From: Variovorax sp. OV700
GTDB taxonomy: Bacteria > Pseudomonadota > Gammaproteobacteria > Burkholderiales > Burkholderiaceae_C
Direction of reading: 5' to 3'
Length of the DNA stretch: 64,000 nt
NCBI RefSeq assembly: GCF_900099805.1
Contig: NZ_FNDR01000008.1
Location: 124,001-188,000, forward strand
Positions 8,493 through 16,850 of this stretch are shown piece by piece. Under the pieces are notes generated by a model. The model saw nothing but the letters and a program-made list of their open reading frames with translations. It was not told the DNA's origin and searched no databases. The position numbers were made by a program, and so were the translations under genes. Every line of letters begins with the position of its first letter. Position 1 is the first letter of the stretch.

Positions 8493-9803
8493 ATGAAGCG
8501 TTTTCTGAAAGCGGGCCTCGTCCTCGCACTCGCCGGTACGGGGCTCCTGTCCCACGCCGCCACTGAACTCGTGATTGCGACCGTCAACAACGGCCACATG
8601 ATCGAGATGCAGAAGCTTACCCCCTTCTTCGAAAAAGCCAACCCCGACATCAAGCTCAAGTGGGTGACGCTCGAAGAAGGCACGCTGCGCCAGCGCGTGA
8701 CGACCGACATCGCCACCAAGGGCGGCCAGTTCGACGTGATGACCATCGGCCTGTACGAAGCGCCGATCTGGTCGAAGAAGGGCTGGCTCCAGCCCATTGC
8801 CACCGATGCCGCCTATGACGCCGACGACCTGCTGCCCGCCATTCGCGCCGGCTTGTCGTATGAAGGCAAGCTCTACGCCGCGCCGTTCTACGGCGAGAGC
8901 TCGATGCTCATGTACCGCAAGGACCTGGCCGACAAGGTCGGCTTTCAGATGCCCGAGCAGCCCACCTGGGCGCAGGTGAAGGAGCTGGCCGGCAAGATCC
9001 ACGATCCGAAGGCCGGCGTGTACGGCATGTGCCTGCGGGGCAAGCCGGGCTGGGGCGACAACATGGCGTTCCTGACCACGCTGGTCAACACCAACGGCGG
9101 CCAGTGGTTCGACATGCAATGGAAGCCGCAGATCGACACCAAGCCCTGGAAAGACGCGATCAACTTCTACGTCGACCTGATGAAGGCCTACGGCCCGCCG
9201 GGCGCCTCGGCCAACAGCTTCAACGAGAACCTGGCCCTCTTCAACGAAGGCAAGTGCGGCATGTGGGTGGACGCCACCATCGCCGCCTCGTTCATTAGCG
9301 ACCCGAAGCAGTCGAAGGTGGCCGACAAGGTGGCCTTCGCGCAAGCACCCGTTGCTGTCACGCCCAAGGGCGCCAACTGGCTGTGGACCTGGAACCTGGC
9401 CATTCCCGCCAGCTCGACCAAGGGCGCGGCCGCGCAGACCTTCGTGAAGTGGGCAACCTCCAAGGAGTACGTCAACCTGGTCGCCAAGGAGCACGGCTGG
9501 GCCACGGTGCCCACCGGCACGCGCAAGTCGACCTACGCGAACCCCGAGTTCCAGAAGCTCGCCAAGTTCGCCGCGGCAGAGAAGAAGGCCATCGACACCG
9601 CCAACCTCAGCGACAGCACGCTGCCCAAGTCGCCGTATGTCGGCGTGCAGTACGCGGCCATTCCCGAGTTCCAGGCCATCGGCGTGGCGGTGGGGCAGCA
9701 GATGAGCGCGGCGCTGTCGGGCAAGGTCACGGTCGACCAGGCGTTGAAGACCTCGCAGACGGCGGCAGAGCGCGAGATGAAGAAGGCCGGGTACTACAAG
9801 TAA
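8493..9803 (+). CDS. Polyol (sorbitol/mannitol/arabitol) ABC transporter substrate-binding protein
   Basis: This is a 436-aa periplasmic binding protein of the carbohydrate SBP_bac_1 family. It starts with a classical Sec signal peptide (MKRFLKAGLVLALAGTGLLS, cleavage near HAA). The mature protein has the alternating lobes typical of SmoE/MtlE proteins, for example VTLEEGTLRQRVTTDIATKG and AAPFYGESSMLMYRKDL. The ATG at 8493 follows a strong ribosome site, CTAGGAGACA; upstream in-frame starts are unlikely because the signal peptide begins here. It is the first gene of a polyol operon with matching permeases, ATPase and polyol dehydrogenases, which supports a polyol substrate. Confidence 0.92.
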   Translation: MKRFLKAGLVLALAGTGLLSHAATELVIATVNNGHMIEMQKLTPFFEKANPDIKLKWVTLEEGTLRQRVTTDIATKGGQFDVMTIGLYEAPIWSKKGWLQPIATDAAYDADDLLPAIRAGLSYEGKLYAAPFYGESSMLMYRKDLADKVGFQMPEQPTWAQVKELAGKIHDPKAGVYGMCLRGKPGWGDNMAFLTTLVNTNGGQWFDMQWKPQIDTKPWKDAINFYVDLMKAYGPPGASANSFNENLALFNEGKCGMWVDATIAASFISDPKQSKVADKVAFAQAPVAVTPKGANWLWTWNLAIPASSTKGAAAQTFVKWATSKEYVNLVAKEHGWATVPTGTRKSTYANPEFQKLAKFAAAEKKAIDTANLSDSTLPKSPYVGVQYAAIPEFQAIGVAVGQQMSAALSGKVTVDQALKTSQTAAEREMKKAGYYK

Positions 9804-9819
9804 GCCTGGTTTTCTTACT

Positions 9820-9853
9820 CCCTCCCCTCCCGGGGGAGGGTTGGGGTGGGGGC
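9820..9853 (+). repeat. REP-like GC-rich palindromic element (forward copy)
   Basis: This sequence of the form CTCCCTCCCCTCCCGGGGGA followed by a GGTTGGGGTGGGGG tail resembles short palindromic repeats scattered between genes of many betaproteobacteria. It sits between the binding protein and the first permease, where it may form a 3' hairpin that raises the abundance of upstream mRNA. The genome-wide copy number cannot be seen here. Confidence 0.5.
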
Positions 9854-9890
9854 AAGCGGCGCACCAATCACCGCAGCGCTTGATCCGGGA

Positions 9891-9926
9891 GCCCCCATCC
9901 CTGCCTTCCCCCAGAGGGGGAAGGAG
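9891..9926 (-). repeat. REP-like element (inverted copy)
   Basis: Read on the minus strand, this has the same layout as the element at 9820: a CTCCTTCCCCCTCTGGGGGA hairpin, then an AGG..GGGATGGGGG tail. The two copies face each other 37 bases apart, forming a BIME-like pair inside the operon. Confidence 0.5.
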
Positions 9927-9953
9927 CCAGAGACTACGAGAAGGAATTTCCTC

Positions 9954-10811
9954 ATGAACCGACTCCTGCCCCGGGCCCTGATGGCGCCCGCCGTGCTCAC
10001 GCTCTTCCTGTGGATGATCGTGCCGCTTGCGATGACGTTGTACTTCTCGTTCGTGAACTACAACCTCATGCAACCCGGCGAGCGCACGTTCGCGGGCATC
10101 GAGAACTTTCACTACTTCGTCACCGATCCGGACTTCTGGCCCGCGACCTGGAACACGTTGCTTTTGATCGGCAGCGTGATCGTCATCACGGTGGTGTTCG
10201 GCGTGCTTCTCGCACTGCTTGTGAACGAGCCCTTTCCGGGCCGCGGCATCGTGCGGGTGCTGCTCATCTCGCCGTTCTTCGTCATGCCCGCAGTCAATGC
10301 GCTGCTGTGGAAGCACATGATGATGAACCCCATCTACGGCATCCTGGCCGACGTGTGGCGCTTCTTCGGCGCGCAGCCCATCGACTGGCTCACCGACGTG
10401 CCGCTGCTCTCCGTGATCATCATGGTGGCCTGGCAGTGGCTGCCGTTTGCCTGCCTGATCTTCATCACCTCGCTGCAGTCGCTCGACCGCGAGCAGATGG
10501 AAGCTGCGCGCATGGACGGCGCGAGCGCATTCCAGCGCTTCTTCTACCTGACCATTCCGCACCTCGGCCGGCCGATGGCGGTGGTGATCATGATCGAGAT
10601 GATCTTTCTGCTCAGCGTGTTCGCCGAGATCGCCATCACCACCAATGGCGGCCCGGGCAACGAGAGCACCAACATGACCTACCTGATCTTCAAGCAGTCG
10701 CTGATGAATTTCGACGTCGGCGTGGCTTCGGCCGGTGCGCTGTTCGCGGTGGTGCTGGCCAACATCGTGGCCGTGTTCCTGATCCGCATCATCGGCAAGA
10801 ACCTTGATTGA
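9954..10811 (+). CDS. Polyol ABC transporter permease, SmoF/MtlF-like
   Basis: This is a 285-aa inner-membrane permease with six predicted helices (MalF type). The EAA loop reads EQMEAARMDGASAFQRFF. I chose ATG 9954 (MNRLLPRALMAPAVL) because GAGAAGGAATTT precedes it and the longer in-frame extension would read through the REP-like elements. The second permease follows 10 bases later. It should form the membrane channel together with that partner. Confidence 0.92.
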   Translation: MNRLLPRALMAPAVLTLFLWMIVPLAMTLYFSFVNYNLMQPGERTFAGIENFHYFVTDPDFWPATWNTLLLIGSVIVITVVFGVLLALLVNEPFPGRGIVRVLLISPFFVMPAVNALLWKHMMMNPIYGILADVWRFFGAQPIDWLTDVPLLSVIIMVAWQWLPFACLIFITSLQSLDREQMEAARMDGASAFQRFFYLTIPHLGRPMAVVIMIEMIFLLSVFAEIAITTNGGPGNESTNMTYLIFKQSLMNFDVGVASAGALFAVVLANIVAVFLIRIIGKNLD

Positions 10812-10821
10812 AGGAACGACC

Positions 10822-11646
10822 ATGCAACCCAGCAATTTCCTTCCGCAACTGCTGCGCACCGCGGGCGCGTGGGCCGCGGCACTGCTGCTGTTCTTCCCGC
10901 TCGGCTGGCTGTTTCTCACGGCCTTCAAGACCGAGCTGCAGGCCATCCACGTGCCGCCGCTCTTCATCTTCGAGCCCACGCTCGGTAACTTCAGCGAAGT
11001 GCAGCGCCGAAGCGACTACCTGCTGTATGCGCGCAATTCGCTCATCACCAGCCTGGGCTCGACCATCATCGGTCTCTTGATCGCGGCACCCGCCGCGTAC
11101 TCGATGGCATTCTTTCGCACGAAGAAGACGCGCGACATCCTGATGTGGATGCTCTCCACCAAGATGATGCCGGCCGTCGGCGCGCTGGTGCCGATCTACG
11201 TGCTCGCGCAGACTGCGGGCCTTCTGGATTCGCTCACTGCGCTCACGGTCGTGTTCACGCTGTCGAACCTGCCGATCATGGTGTGGATGCTCTACAGCGC
11301 CTACAAGGACATTCCGAACGAGATCCTCGAGGCCGCACGCATGGACGGTGCGACCCTGTGGACCGAGTTCCGCCACGTCGTGCTGCCGCTGTCGGTCGGC
11401 GGCCTGGCATCGACCGGCCTCCTGTGCCTGGTGCTGAGCTGGAACGAGGCCTTCTGGGCGCTCAACCTCAGCTCGGCCAAGGCCGGCACGCTGGCCACGC
11501 TCATTGCCTCGTACTCCAGCCCCGAAGGCCTGTTCTGGGCCAAGTTGTCCGCCGCCTCATTGATGGCCATCGCGCCCATCGTCGTGTTCGGCTGGTTCAG
11601 CCAGAAGCAACTGGTGCAAGGCCTGACCTTCGGCGCCGTCAAGTAA
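10822..11646 (+). CDS. Polyol ABC transporter permease, SmoG/MtlG-like
   Basis: This is the second, MalG-type permease (274 aa), with about six membrane segments. Its EAA loop is NEILEAARMDGATLWTEFRH, placed in the cytoplasmic loop as expected. I used ATG 10822, preceded by AAGGAACGACC; a TTG at 10804 would overlap the preceding gene and adds no family sequence. The ATPase gene follows after 17 bases. Confidence 0.92.
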   Translation: MQPSNFLPQLLRTAGAWAAALLLFFPLGWLFLTAFKTELQAIHVPPLFIFEPTLGNFSEVQRRSDYLLYARNSLITSLGSTIIGLLIAAPAAYSMAFFRTKKTRDILMWMLSTKMMPAVGALVPIYVLAQTAGLLDSLTALTVVFTLSNLPIMVWMLYSAYKDIPNEILEAARMDGATLWTEFRHVVLPLSVGGLASTGLLCLVLSWNEAFWALNLSSAKAGTLATLIASYSSPEGLFWAKLSAASLMAIAPIVVFGWFSQKQLVQGLTFGAVK

Positions 11647-11663
11647 AGAAAGGGAGACATCTC

Positions 11664-12701
11664 ATGGCCTACCTGCAACTCAAAGACATCAAGAAGAGCT
11701 TCGGCGACGTCAACATCATCAAGGGCGTCGACCTCGAGATCCAGAAGGGCGAGTTCATCGTCTTCGTCGGGCCTTCGGGCTGCGGCAAGTCGACGCTGCT
11801 GCGCCTCATTGCGGGACTCGAGCCGATCACCAGCGGCAACCTGCTGCTCGATGGCAAGGACATCACCTGGGCGCCTTCGGGCAAGCGCGACCTGGCGATG
11901 GTGTTCCAGAGCTACGCGCTCTATCCGCACATGAGCGTGTACGACAACATGTCCTTCGCGCTCAAACTCGCGGGCGTGTCGAAGGACGAGATCAAGACCA
12001 AAGTCGACCACGCGGCCAAGACGCTCAACCTCACGCAGTACCTGGACCGCACGCCCAAGGACCTGTCGGGCGGACAGCGCCAGCGCGTGGCCATCGGCCG
12101 CGCGATCGTGCGCGCGCCCAAGGTGTTTCTGTTCGACGAGCCGCTGTCCAACCTCGATGCGGCGCTGCGCGGCAACACGCGCGTCGAGATCCACAAATTG
12201 CATCGGTCGCTCGGCGCCACCACCATCTACGTGACGCACGACCAGGTCGAGGCCATGACGCTGGCCGACCGCGTGGTGGTGCTCAGGGACGGTCTCATCG
12301 AACAGGTCGGCACGCCGCTCGAACTCTATGACCATCCGGCCAACCAGTTCGTCGCGCAGTTCATCGGCATGCCGTCGATGAACATGGTGGCAGCGAGCGC
12401 GATCCCGAGTTTTTCCGCTGCCACTGGTGGGCGCCTGCCGAACGACGGTTTCCTGGGTGTGCGGCCCGAAGGCCTGCGCGTGCATCCGAAGCAGGCTGCT
12501 GCCGCGGGAGTGCCGGGGCGTGTCGAGCTGATCGAAGCGCTCGGCGCCGACACGCTGATCCACGTCGACGTGGGCGGCGTGCCACTGATCGCGCGCCAGA
12601 ACGAGCGCACGCCGCTCAATGCGGGCGACGACGTGGCGGTCGAACTCGATCCCTCAGTGCTGCATCTGTTCAACCGCGAAGGCCGCGCGGTCTCCGCCTG
12701 A
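11664..12701 (+). CDS. Polyol ABC transporter ATP-binding protein, SmoK/MtlK/MalK-like
   Basis: This 345-aa ATPase belongs to the MalK/UgpC family. It shows Walker A GPSGCGKST (residues 36-44), Q-loop VFQSYALYPHMSV, signature LSGGQRQR, Walker B VFLFDEP, and switch His in YVTHDQVEAMTL. A C-terminal TOBE/MalK-type regulatory domain follows from about residue 235. The start is well supported by AGGGAGACATCTC. It energises the two permeases encoded directly upstream. Confidence 0.94.
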   Translation: MAYLQLKDIKKSFGDVNIIKGVDLEIQKGEFIVFVGPSGCGKSTLLRLIAGLEPITSGNLLLDGKDITWAPSGKRDLAMVFQSYALYPHMSVYDNMSFALKLAGVSKDEIKTKVDHAAKTLNLTQYLDRTPKDLSGGQRQRVAIGRAIVRAPKVFLFDEPLSNLDAALRGNTRVEIHKLHRSLGATTIYVTHDQVEAMTLADRVVVLRDGLIEQVGTPLELYDHPANQFVAQFIGMPSMNMVAASAIPSFSAATGGRLPNDGFLGVRPEGLRVHPKQAAAAGVPGRVELIEALGADTLIHVDVGGVPLIARQNERTPLNAGDDVAVELDPSVLHLFNREGRAVSA

Positions 12702-12731
12702 TTTTTCCTTTTCTTCTTCCGGACATTTCCC

Positions 12732-14177
12732 GTGACCCCTGCAGCAGCGCCTCTTGCGCCCACTCCACCGGTTCTTTCGGAGTTCACGGTGCTTCACCTT
12801 GGACTCGGGTCGTTCCACCGCGCCCACCAGGCCGTCTACCTTCAGCGGTTGATCGACGCGGGCGACACCCGCTGGTCGCTCTCCGGCGCGAACATCCGGC
12901 CCGACATGGCGGATGTTGTTGCAGCCCTTCAGGCGCAGGGCGGACGCTACACGCTCGAAACCGTGTCGCCTGCGGGCGAGTACCGCTACGAACAGATCGA
13001 AGCCATTCGCGAAGTGCTGCCATGGGAGCCCTCGCTGGCCGCGGTCATCGCGCGCGGCGCGGCGCCGTCCACGCGCATCGTGTCCTTCACCGTGACCGAG
13101 GCGGGCTACTACCTCGAGACCAAAGGCAAGCTGGACCTGTCGTTCGGCGATCTTGCGGCCGACATCGAGCGCGCGCGCCGCGGCGAAGCGGGTGGCGAGG
13201 GCATGACCATCTACGGTGCCGTCTGCGCGATCCTGCGCGCGCGCAAGGCCGCCGAGGCCGGTGCCGTGACGCTCCTCAACTGCGACAACCTGCGCCACAA
13301 CGGCGACCGTTTTCGTGCCGGCTTGCTCGAGTTCATCGAGCGTGCCGGCGATGCCGAACTGCTCGCATGGGTGCAGACGAACACCGCTTGTCCCAACGCG
13401 ATGGTGGACCGAATCACGCCGCGCCCGCCGCCCGAACTGCGCGCGCGCGTGAAGGCTGCCACCGGGCGCGACGATGCGGCCGCGATCACCGGCGAGAGCT
13501 TCATCCAGTGGGTGATCGAAGACAACTTCGTAGCGGGCCGTCCCGACTGGGGCCGCGTGGGCGTGGAACTGGTCGAGTCGGTGCAGCCTTACGAGGAGGC
13601 CAAGATCCGCATCCTCAACGCCACGCACAGCTGCATCGCCTGGGCCGGCACGCTGATCGGGTTGGACTTCATCCACGAGGGCACGCACCACGCGGCGATC
13701 CGAAAGATGGCCCACGACTATGTGACCGAGGACGTGGTCCCGTGCCTCAGCCCAAGCCCGATCGACCTTGCGGCCTACCGCGACGTGGTGCTCGACCGTT
13801 TCGGTAACCCCGCGATCCGCGACACCAATCAGCGCGTGGCGGCCGACGGTTTCTCGAAGATCCCGGGCTTCATCGCGCCCACGGTGCGCGAGCGGATTGC
13901 CGCGGGGCAGCCGATCGACAGCGTCGCGATGTTGCCCGCGTTGTTCCTTGCCTTCCTGCAACTCTGGCATCGCGGGGCATTGCCCTATGCCTACCAGGAC
14001 CAGGGCATGGACGAGGTAGTGGCGCACGCCATCTGCGATGCCGCCGATCCAGTGCTTGCTCTGTGTTCGGACGCCGGACTGTGGGGCCCTATCGCGGGCG
14101 ATGTACGGCTGGTCGACGCCGTGCGCGGTGCGAGCGGACGCGTGAAAAATTTTGTGAATCCAGGAGCAACGATATGA
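12732..14177 (+). CDS. dalD: D-arabinitol 4-dehydrogenase (mannitol dehydrogenase family)
   Basis: This 481-aa NAD-dependent polyol dehydrogenase belongs to the long-chain mannitol dehydrogenase family. The nucleotide-binding start LHLGLGSFHRAHQAVY closely resembles enteric DalD (D-arabinitol to D-xylulose). The catalytic-domain blocks KIRILNATHSCIAW and LDFIHEG are present. Translation appears to start at GTG 12732, 30 bases after the ATPase stop. The stop overlaps the next gene's ATG by 4 bases. A xylulokinase gene in the same cluster would phosphorylate its product, which is why I prefer arabinitol over mannitol as main substrate; the family is often promiscuous. Confidence 0.85.
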   Translation: MTPAAAPLAPTPPVLSEFTVLHLGLGSFHRAHQAVYLQRLIDAGDTRWSLSGANIRPDMADVVAALQAQGGRYTLETVSPAGEYRYEQIEAIREVLPWEPSLAAVIARGAAPSTRIVSFTVTEAGYYLETKGKLDLSFGDLAADIERARRGEAGGEGMTIYGAVCAILRARKAAEAGAVTLLNCDNLRHNGDRFRAGLLEFIERAGDAELLAWVQTNTACPNAMVDRITPRPPPELRARVKAATGRDDAAAITGESFIQWVIEDNFVAGRPDWGRVGVELVESVQPYEEAKIRILNATHSCIAWAGTLIGLDFIHEGTHHAAIRKMAHDYVTEDVVPCLSPSPIDLAAYRDVVLDRFGNPAIRDTNQRVAADGFSKIPGFIAPTVRERIAAGQPIDSVAMLPALFLAFLQLWHRGALPYAYQDQGMDEVVAHAICDAADPVLALCSDAGLWGPIAGDVRLVDAVRGASGRVKNFVNPGATI

Positions 14178-14962
14178 GTGAACGTCTGAAGAACCGCCAC
14201 GTGCTGCTGACCGGCGCCGGTGGCGGCATCGGTCTGGCCGTGGCTGAAGCCTGCATTGCCGAGGGCGCGCGCTGCAGCGTGGTCGACCGCGCGACGGCGG
14301 CACCCGAGGCGGTGCGGGCGCTGCAGCAAAGCCATCCCGACAAGCTCGCCTACATCGCGGCCGACGTGACCGACACGCAGGCCATCGCGCACATGCTGGC
14401 CGAGGCGCAGGTCGCCTTCGGGCCCATCCACACGCTGTTCAACAATGCCGCGGTGTTCGACCTTGCGCCGCTGCTCGACAGCGACGAGGCATCCTTCGAC
14501 AAGCTCTTTGCCGTCAACGTGAAGGGCATGTTCTTCGTGATGCAGGGCGTGCTGCGCCACATGGTCGAGGCCGGCACGCAGGGCGCCTCGGTCATCAACA
14601 TGGCGTCGCAGGCGGGGAGGCGCGGCGAGGCGCTGGTGTCGCACTACTGCGCTACCAAGGCCGCGGTCATCAGCTACACCCAGAGCGCCGCACTGGCCAT
14701 GGCGCCGCATGGCATTCGCGTCAACGGCATTGCACCGGGTGTGGTGGATACGCCGATGTGGGACCATGTCGACAGCCTGTTCGCCAAGGCCGAAGGCCTG
14801 CCGCCCGGCGAGAAGAAGCGCCGTGTGGGCCTGGAGGTGCCGCTTGGCCGCATGGGCTTGCCGGCGGACGTTGCAGGTGCGGCGGTGTTTTTAGCCAGCG
14901 ACGAGGCGCGCTACATCACGGCGCAGACCTTGAATGTCGATGGCGGTAACGTCATGAGCTGA
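14174..14962 (+). CDS. SDR-family sorbitol (L-iditol 2-) dehydrogenase, SmoS-like
   Basis: This is a 262-aa classical short-chain dehydrogenase. The cofactor motif is TGAGGGIG (residues 13-20), then NNAAVFDLAP. The catalytic set is Ser145 (INMASQAGRRGEAL), Tyr158 and Lys162 (YCATK). The stretches around FDLAPL and NMASQAGRRGEAL match rhizobial/rhodobacterial SmoS, which oxidises D-sorbitol to D-fructose and galactitol to tagatose. Start ATG 14174 overlaps the dalD stop (ATGA) and is preceded by CAGGAGCAACG. A fructokinase gene downstream fits fructose as product. Confidence 0.85.
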   Translation: MSERLKNRHVLLTGAGGGIGLAVAEACIAEGARCSVVDRATAAPEAVRALQQSHPDKLAYIAADVTDTQAIAHMLAEAQVAFGPIHTLFNNAAVFDLAPLLDSDEASFDKLFAVNVKGMFFVMQGVLRHMVEAGTQGASVINMASQAGRRGEALVSHYCATKAAVISYTQSAALAMAPHGIRVNGIAPGVVDTPMWDHVDSLFAKAEGLPPGEKKRRVGLEVPLGRMGLPADVAGAAVFLASDEARYITAQTLNVDGGNVMS

Positions 14963-14989
14963 GATGAAAGGCTTCTGCTTGTCTTGCGT

Positions 14990-15165
14990 TGATCGTTCAG
15001 GGCGCGCTCCCGCCGACGGGGTATCTTTCTCCGCGAATGTCCCCCGGCCTGCGGCCTCCTCCTTTATTTCGCTGCGCAAGGCACCCCGCCAGCGGGAGCG
15101 TTGCGAAGAGCAGTACCCGGTGGCCTGTGCACGCGCCCTGAACAAACGCGCTCCGAATCCTTTGC
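14990..15165. repeat. Possible interspersed intergenic repeat
   Basis: The 215-base gap between the SDR and aldolase genes contains no recognisable gene. Its middle (TCCCCCGGCCTGCGGCC, then GCACCCCGCCAGCGGGAGCG and GCAGTACCCGGTGGCC) has the look of GC-rich intergenic repeats I associate with Comamonadaceae genomes. Only one copy is in the window, so this is recognition by style and not proof. Confidence 0.3.
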
Positions 15166-15177
15166 ACAGTGCAACCC

Positions 15178-15849
15178 ATGAATCAAGATTTTCATCTGTA
15201 CCTCGACAGCGCCGACATCGCCGAACTGCAGACCTGCTTGCCGCATCCGGTTGTGCACGGCGTGACGACCAATCCCACGCTGCTGCGGCGCGCCGGCATC
15301 GGCCGCAACGAATTGCCCGGCTTGCTGAAACGCTGCATCGAGATGGGCGCCCGTCAGGTGCAGGCACAGGTGTATTCGAGCGAGGTAGACGGCATGCTCG
15401 AAGACGCGCGCGCCTTGCTGTCGCACTTCGAGCCGGGCCAGTTGGTCGTGAAGATTCCCGCTACGCGCCAGGGCCTCGATGCCGGCGCACGGCTCATTGC
15501 GCAAGGCGTGCCGGTGACGTGGACGGCCGTCTATGCGCCTGAGCAAGCGCACTTTGCAGCGCAACTTGGTGCCGCATATGCTGCGCCTTATCTGGGACGG
15601 CTCGAAGATGCCGGCATCGACGGGCTGGCGCTGATCGCACAGATGCAGGGCCTGATCTCTCAGCGGCCCTCGTCCGGCACGCGCCTCCTTGTGGCAAGTA
15701 TTCGCTCGCGCGAGGCGTATCTTTCGTTGCTGGAGCTGGGCGTGGGGGCCATTACGATTCCCCCGCGCCTTTTTGCCGAACTGCTCGATCATCCTGCCAC
15801 GCTTGACGCCGAGCGCGGCTTCCTGGCCGACGCGCACGCCTTGCCCTGA
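15178..15849 (+). CDS. Transaldolase-family aldolase, fructose-6-phosphate aldolase (FSA) type
   Basis: This is a 223-aa TIM-barrel class I aldolase, the short length of FsaA/TalC and about 100 residues shorter than true transaldolases. The Schiff-base lysine is Lys92 (VVKIPATRQGL). The residues that separate the two activities can be aligned by eye with E. coli FSA. Gln64 (QAQVYSS), Thr116 (TAVYAPEQA) and Tyr138 (APYLGR) correspond to FSA Gln59, Thr109 and Tyr131; transaldolases have Glu, Thr and Phe. I therefore predict reversible cleavage of fructose 6-phosphate to dihydroxyacetone and glyceraldehyde 3-phosphate, or a related ketose reaction. ATG 15178 is preferred over GTG 15169. Confidence 0.82.
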   Translation: MNQDFHLYLDSADIAELQTCLPHPVVHGVTTNPTLLRRAGIGRNELPGLLKRCIEMGARQVQAQVYSSEVDGMLEDARALLSHFEPGQLVVKIPATRQGLDAGARLIAQGVPVTWTAVYAPEQAHFAAQLGAAYAAPYLGRLEDAGIDGLALIAQMQGLISQRPSSGTRLLVASIRSREAYLSLLELGVGAITIPPRLFAELLDHPATLDAERGFLADAHALP

Positions 15850-15869
15850 AAGAAGAGAATCCGAGAACC

Positions 15870-16838
15870 ATGCGCATTGCACTCACGGGCGAAGCCCTGA
15901 TCGATTTCACCGCCAGCGAAGCCGGCACGCTCGCGTTCCTGGGCCACGAGGGCGGCTCGCCGCTCAACACCGCCGTGGCCTGCGCGCGCCTGGGCGAACC
16001 CACCGGCTTTCTCACCCAGCTGTCGAACGACCTGTTCGGCGAACGGCTGTTGCGTTTTCTCGAACGCAACGGCGTGGACACCAGCTTCATCTTGCGCAGC
16101 GATGCGCCGTCGACTCTGGCTTTTGTAGAACGCACGCCGCAGACCAACCGCTATGCGTTCTATACGCGCGGCAGCGCCGACGCCACCTGGGCGCCCGAAC
16201 CGCTGCCGCAGTTGCCGGCGGACTGCCGCTTTCTCCATTTCGGTTCCATCTCCTTGCTGCAGGAGCCGGCGGCCTCGCGCATCGCCGACCTCGTCACAGC
16301 CAACGCCGGGCGGCGCGTGATCGTGTTCGACCCCAACGTGCGGCCCAGCCTGATTCCCGACATGGCGGAGTACCGCGTGCGCGTCATGGACTGGTTTGCC
16401 ATGGCCGACCTCGTCAAGCTCAGCGACGAAGATGCCGAACTGCTGGCACCGGGCCAGCCGGTCGATGCACTGGCGGCGGAGTGCCTGCGAGCCGGCGCGC
16501 ATGCGGTGATCGTCACGCGCGGCGGCGCGGGCGCCACGCTCTGGCGCACGGGGCACGACCCGCTCACCGTGGCGGCGCCGCGCGTCGAGGTGGTCGACAC
16601 CATCGGCGCGGGCGACACCTTCACGGCGGGCCTTTCGGTCGCGCTGCTGGCGCAGGGCGTCGAGCATCCGGCGCAACTCGGCCAGCTTGCTGATGAAGCC
16701 TGGCGTCAGGTGATGCGCTTCGCGGCCACGGCCGCCGCCCTGAACTGCACCCGCGAAGGGGCCGATCCACCCACGCTCGAAGCGGTTCGCGCGACACTGG
16801 CGCAGCAAGACAATGGGCCAGCCCTATCCCAGTCCTGA
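15870..16838 (+). CDS. Fructokinase (PfkB family)
   Basis: This is a 322-aa ribokinase-family sugar kinase. It has the N-terminal GGSPLNTAVACARLG motif, the FDPNVRPSL block shared by fructokinases, and the anion-hole/catalytic motif GAGDTF with catalytic Asp249. Fructose is the likely substrate because a sorbitol dehydrogenase-type enzyme is encoded upstream and Pseudomonas mtl operons carry an equivalent kinase. Tagatose or 2-keto-3-deoxygluconate would be alternative PfkB substrates. It starts 20 bases after the aldolase stop, behind AGAAGAGAATCCGAG. Confidence 0.85.
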   Translation: MRIALTGEALIDFTASEAGTLAFLGHEGGSPLNTAVACARLGEPTGFLTQLSNDLFGERLLRFLERNGVDTSFILRSDAPSTLAFVERTPQTNRYAFYTRGSADATWAPEPLPQLPADCRFLHFGSISLLQEPAASRIADLVTANAGRRVIVFDPNVRPSLIPDMAEYRVRVMDWFAMADLVKLSDEDAELLAPGQPVDALAAECLRAGAHAVIVTRGGAGATLWRTGHDPLTVAAPRVEVVDTIGAGDTFTAGLSVALLAQGVEHPAQLGQLADEAWRQVMRFAATAAALNCTREGADPPTLEAVRATLAQQDNGPALSQS

Positions 16839-16850
16839 CCCCGTGCTGCC

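Noticed and set aside
8481..10979. 832-codon open frame on the minus strand
   Set aside because: It is antisense to the polyol binding protein and permease and runs through REP-like non-coding DNA; low-complexity composition.
15178..15849. Reading this gene as a second ordinary transaldolase
   Set aside because: Length and the Gln/Thr/Tyr active-site set fit fructose-6-phosphate aldolase better than transaldolase.
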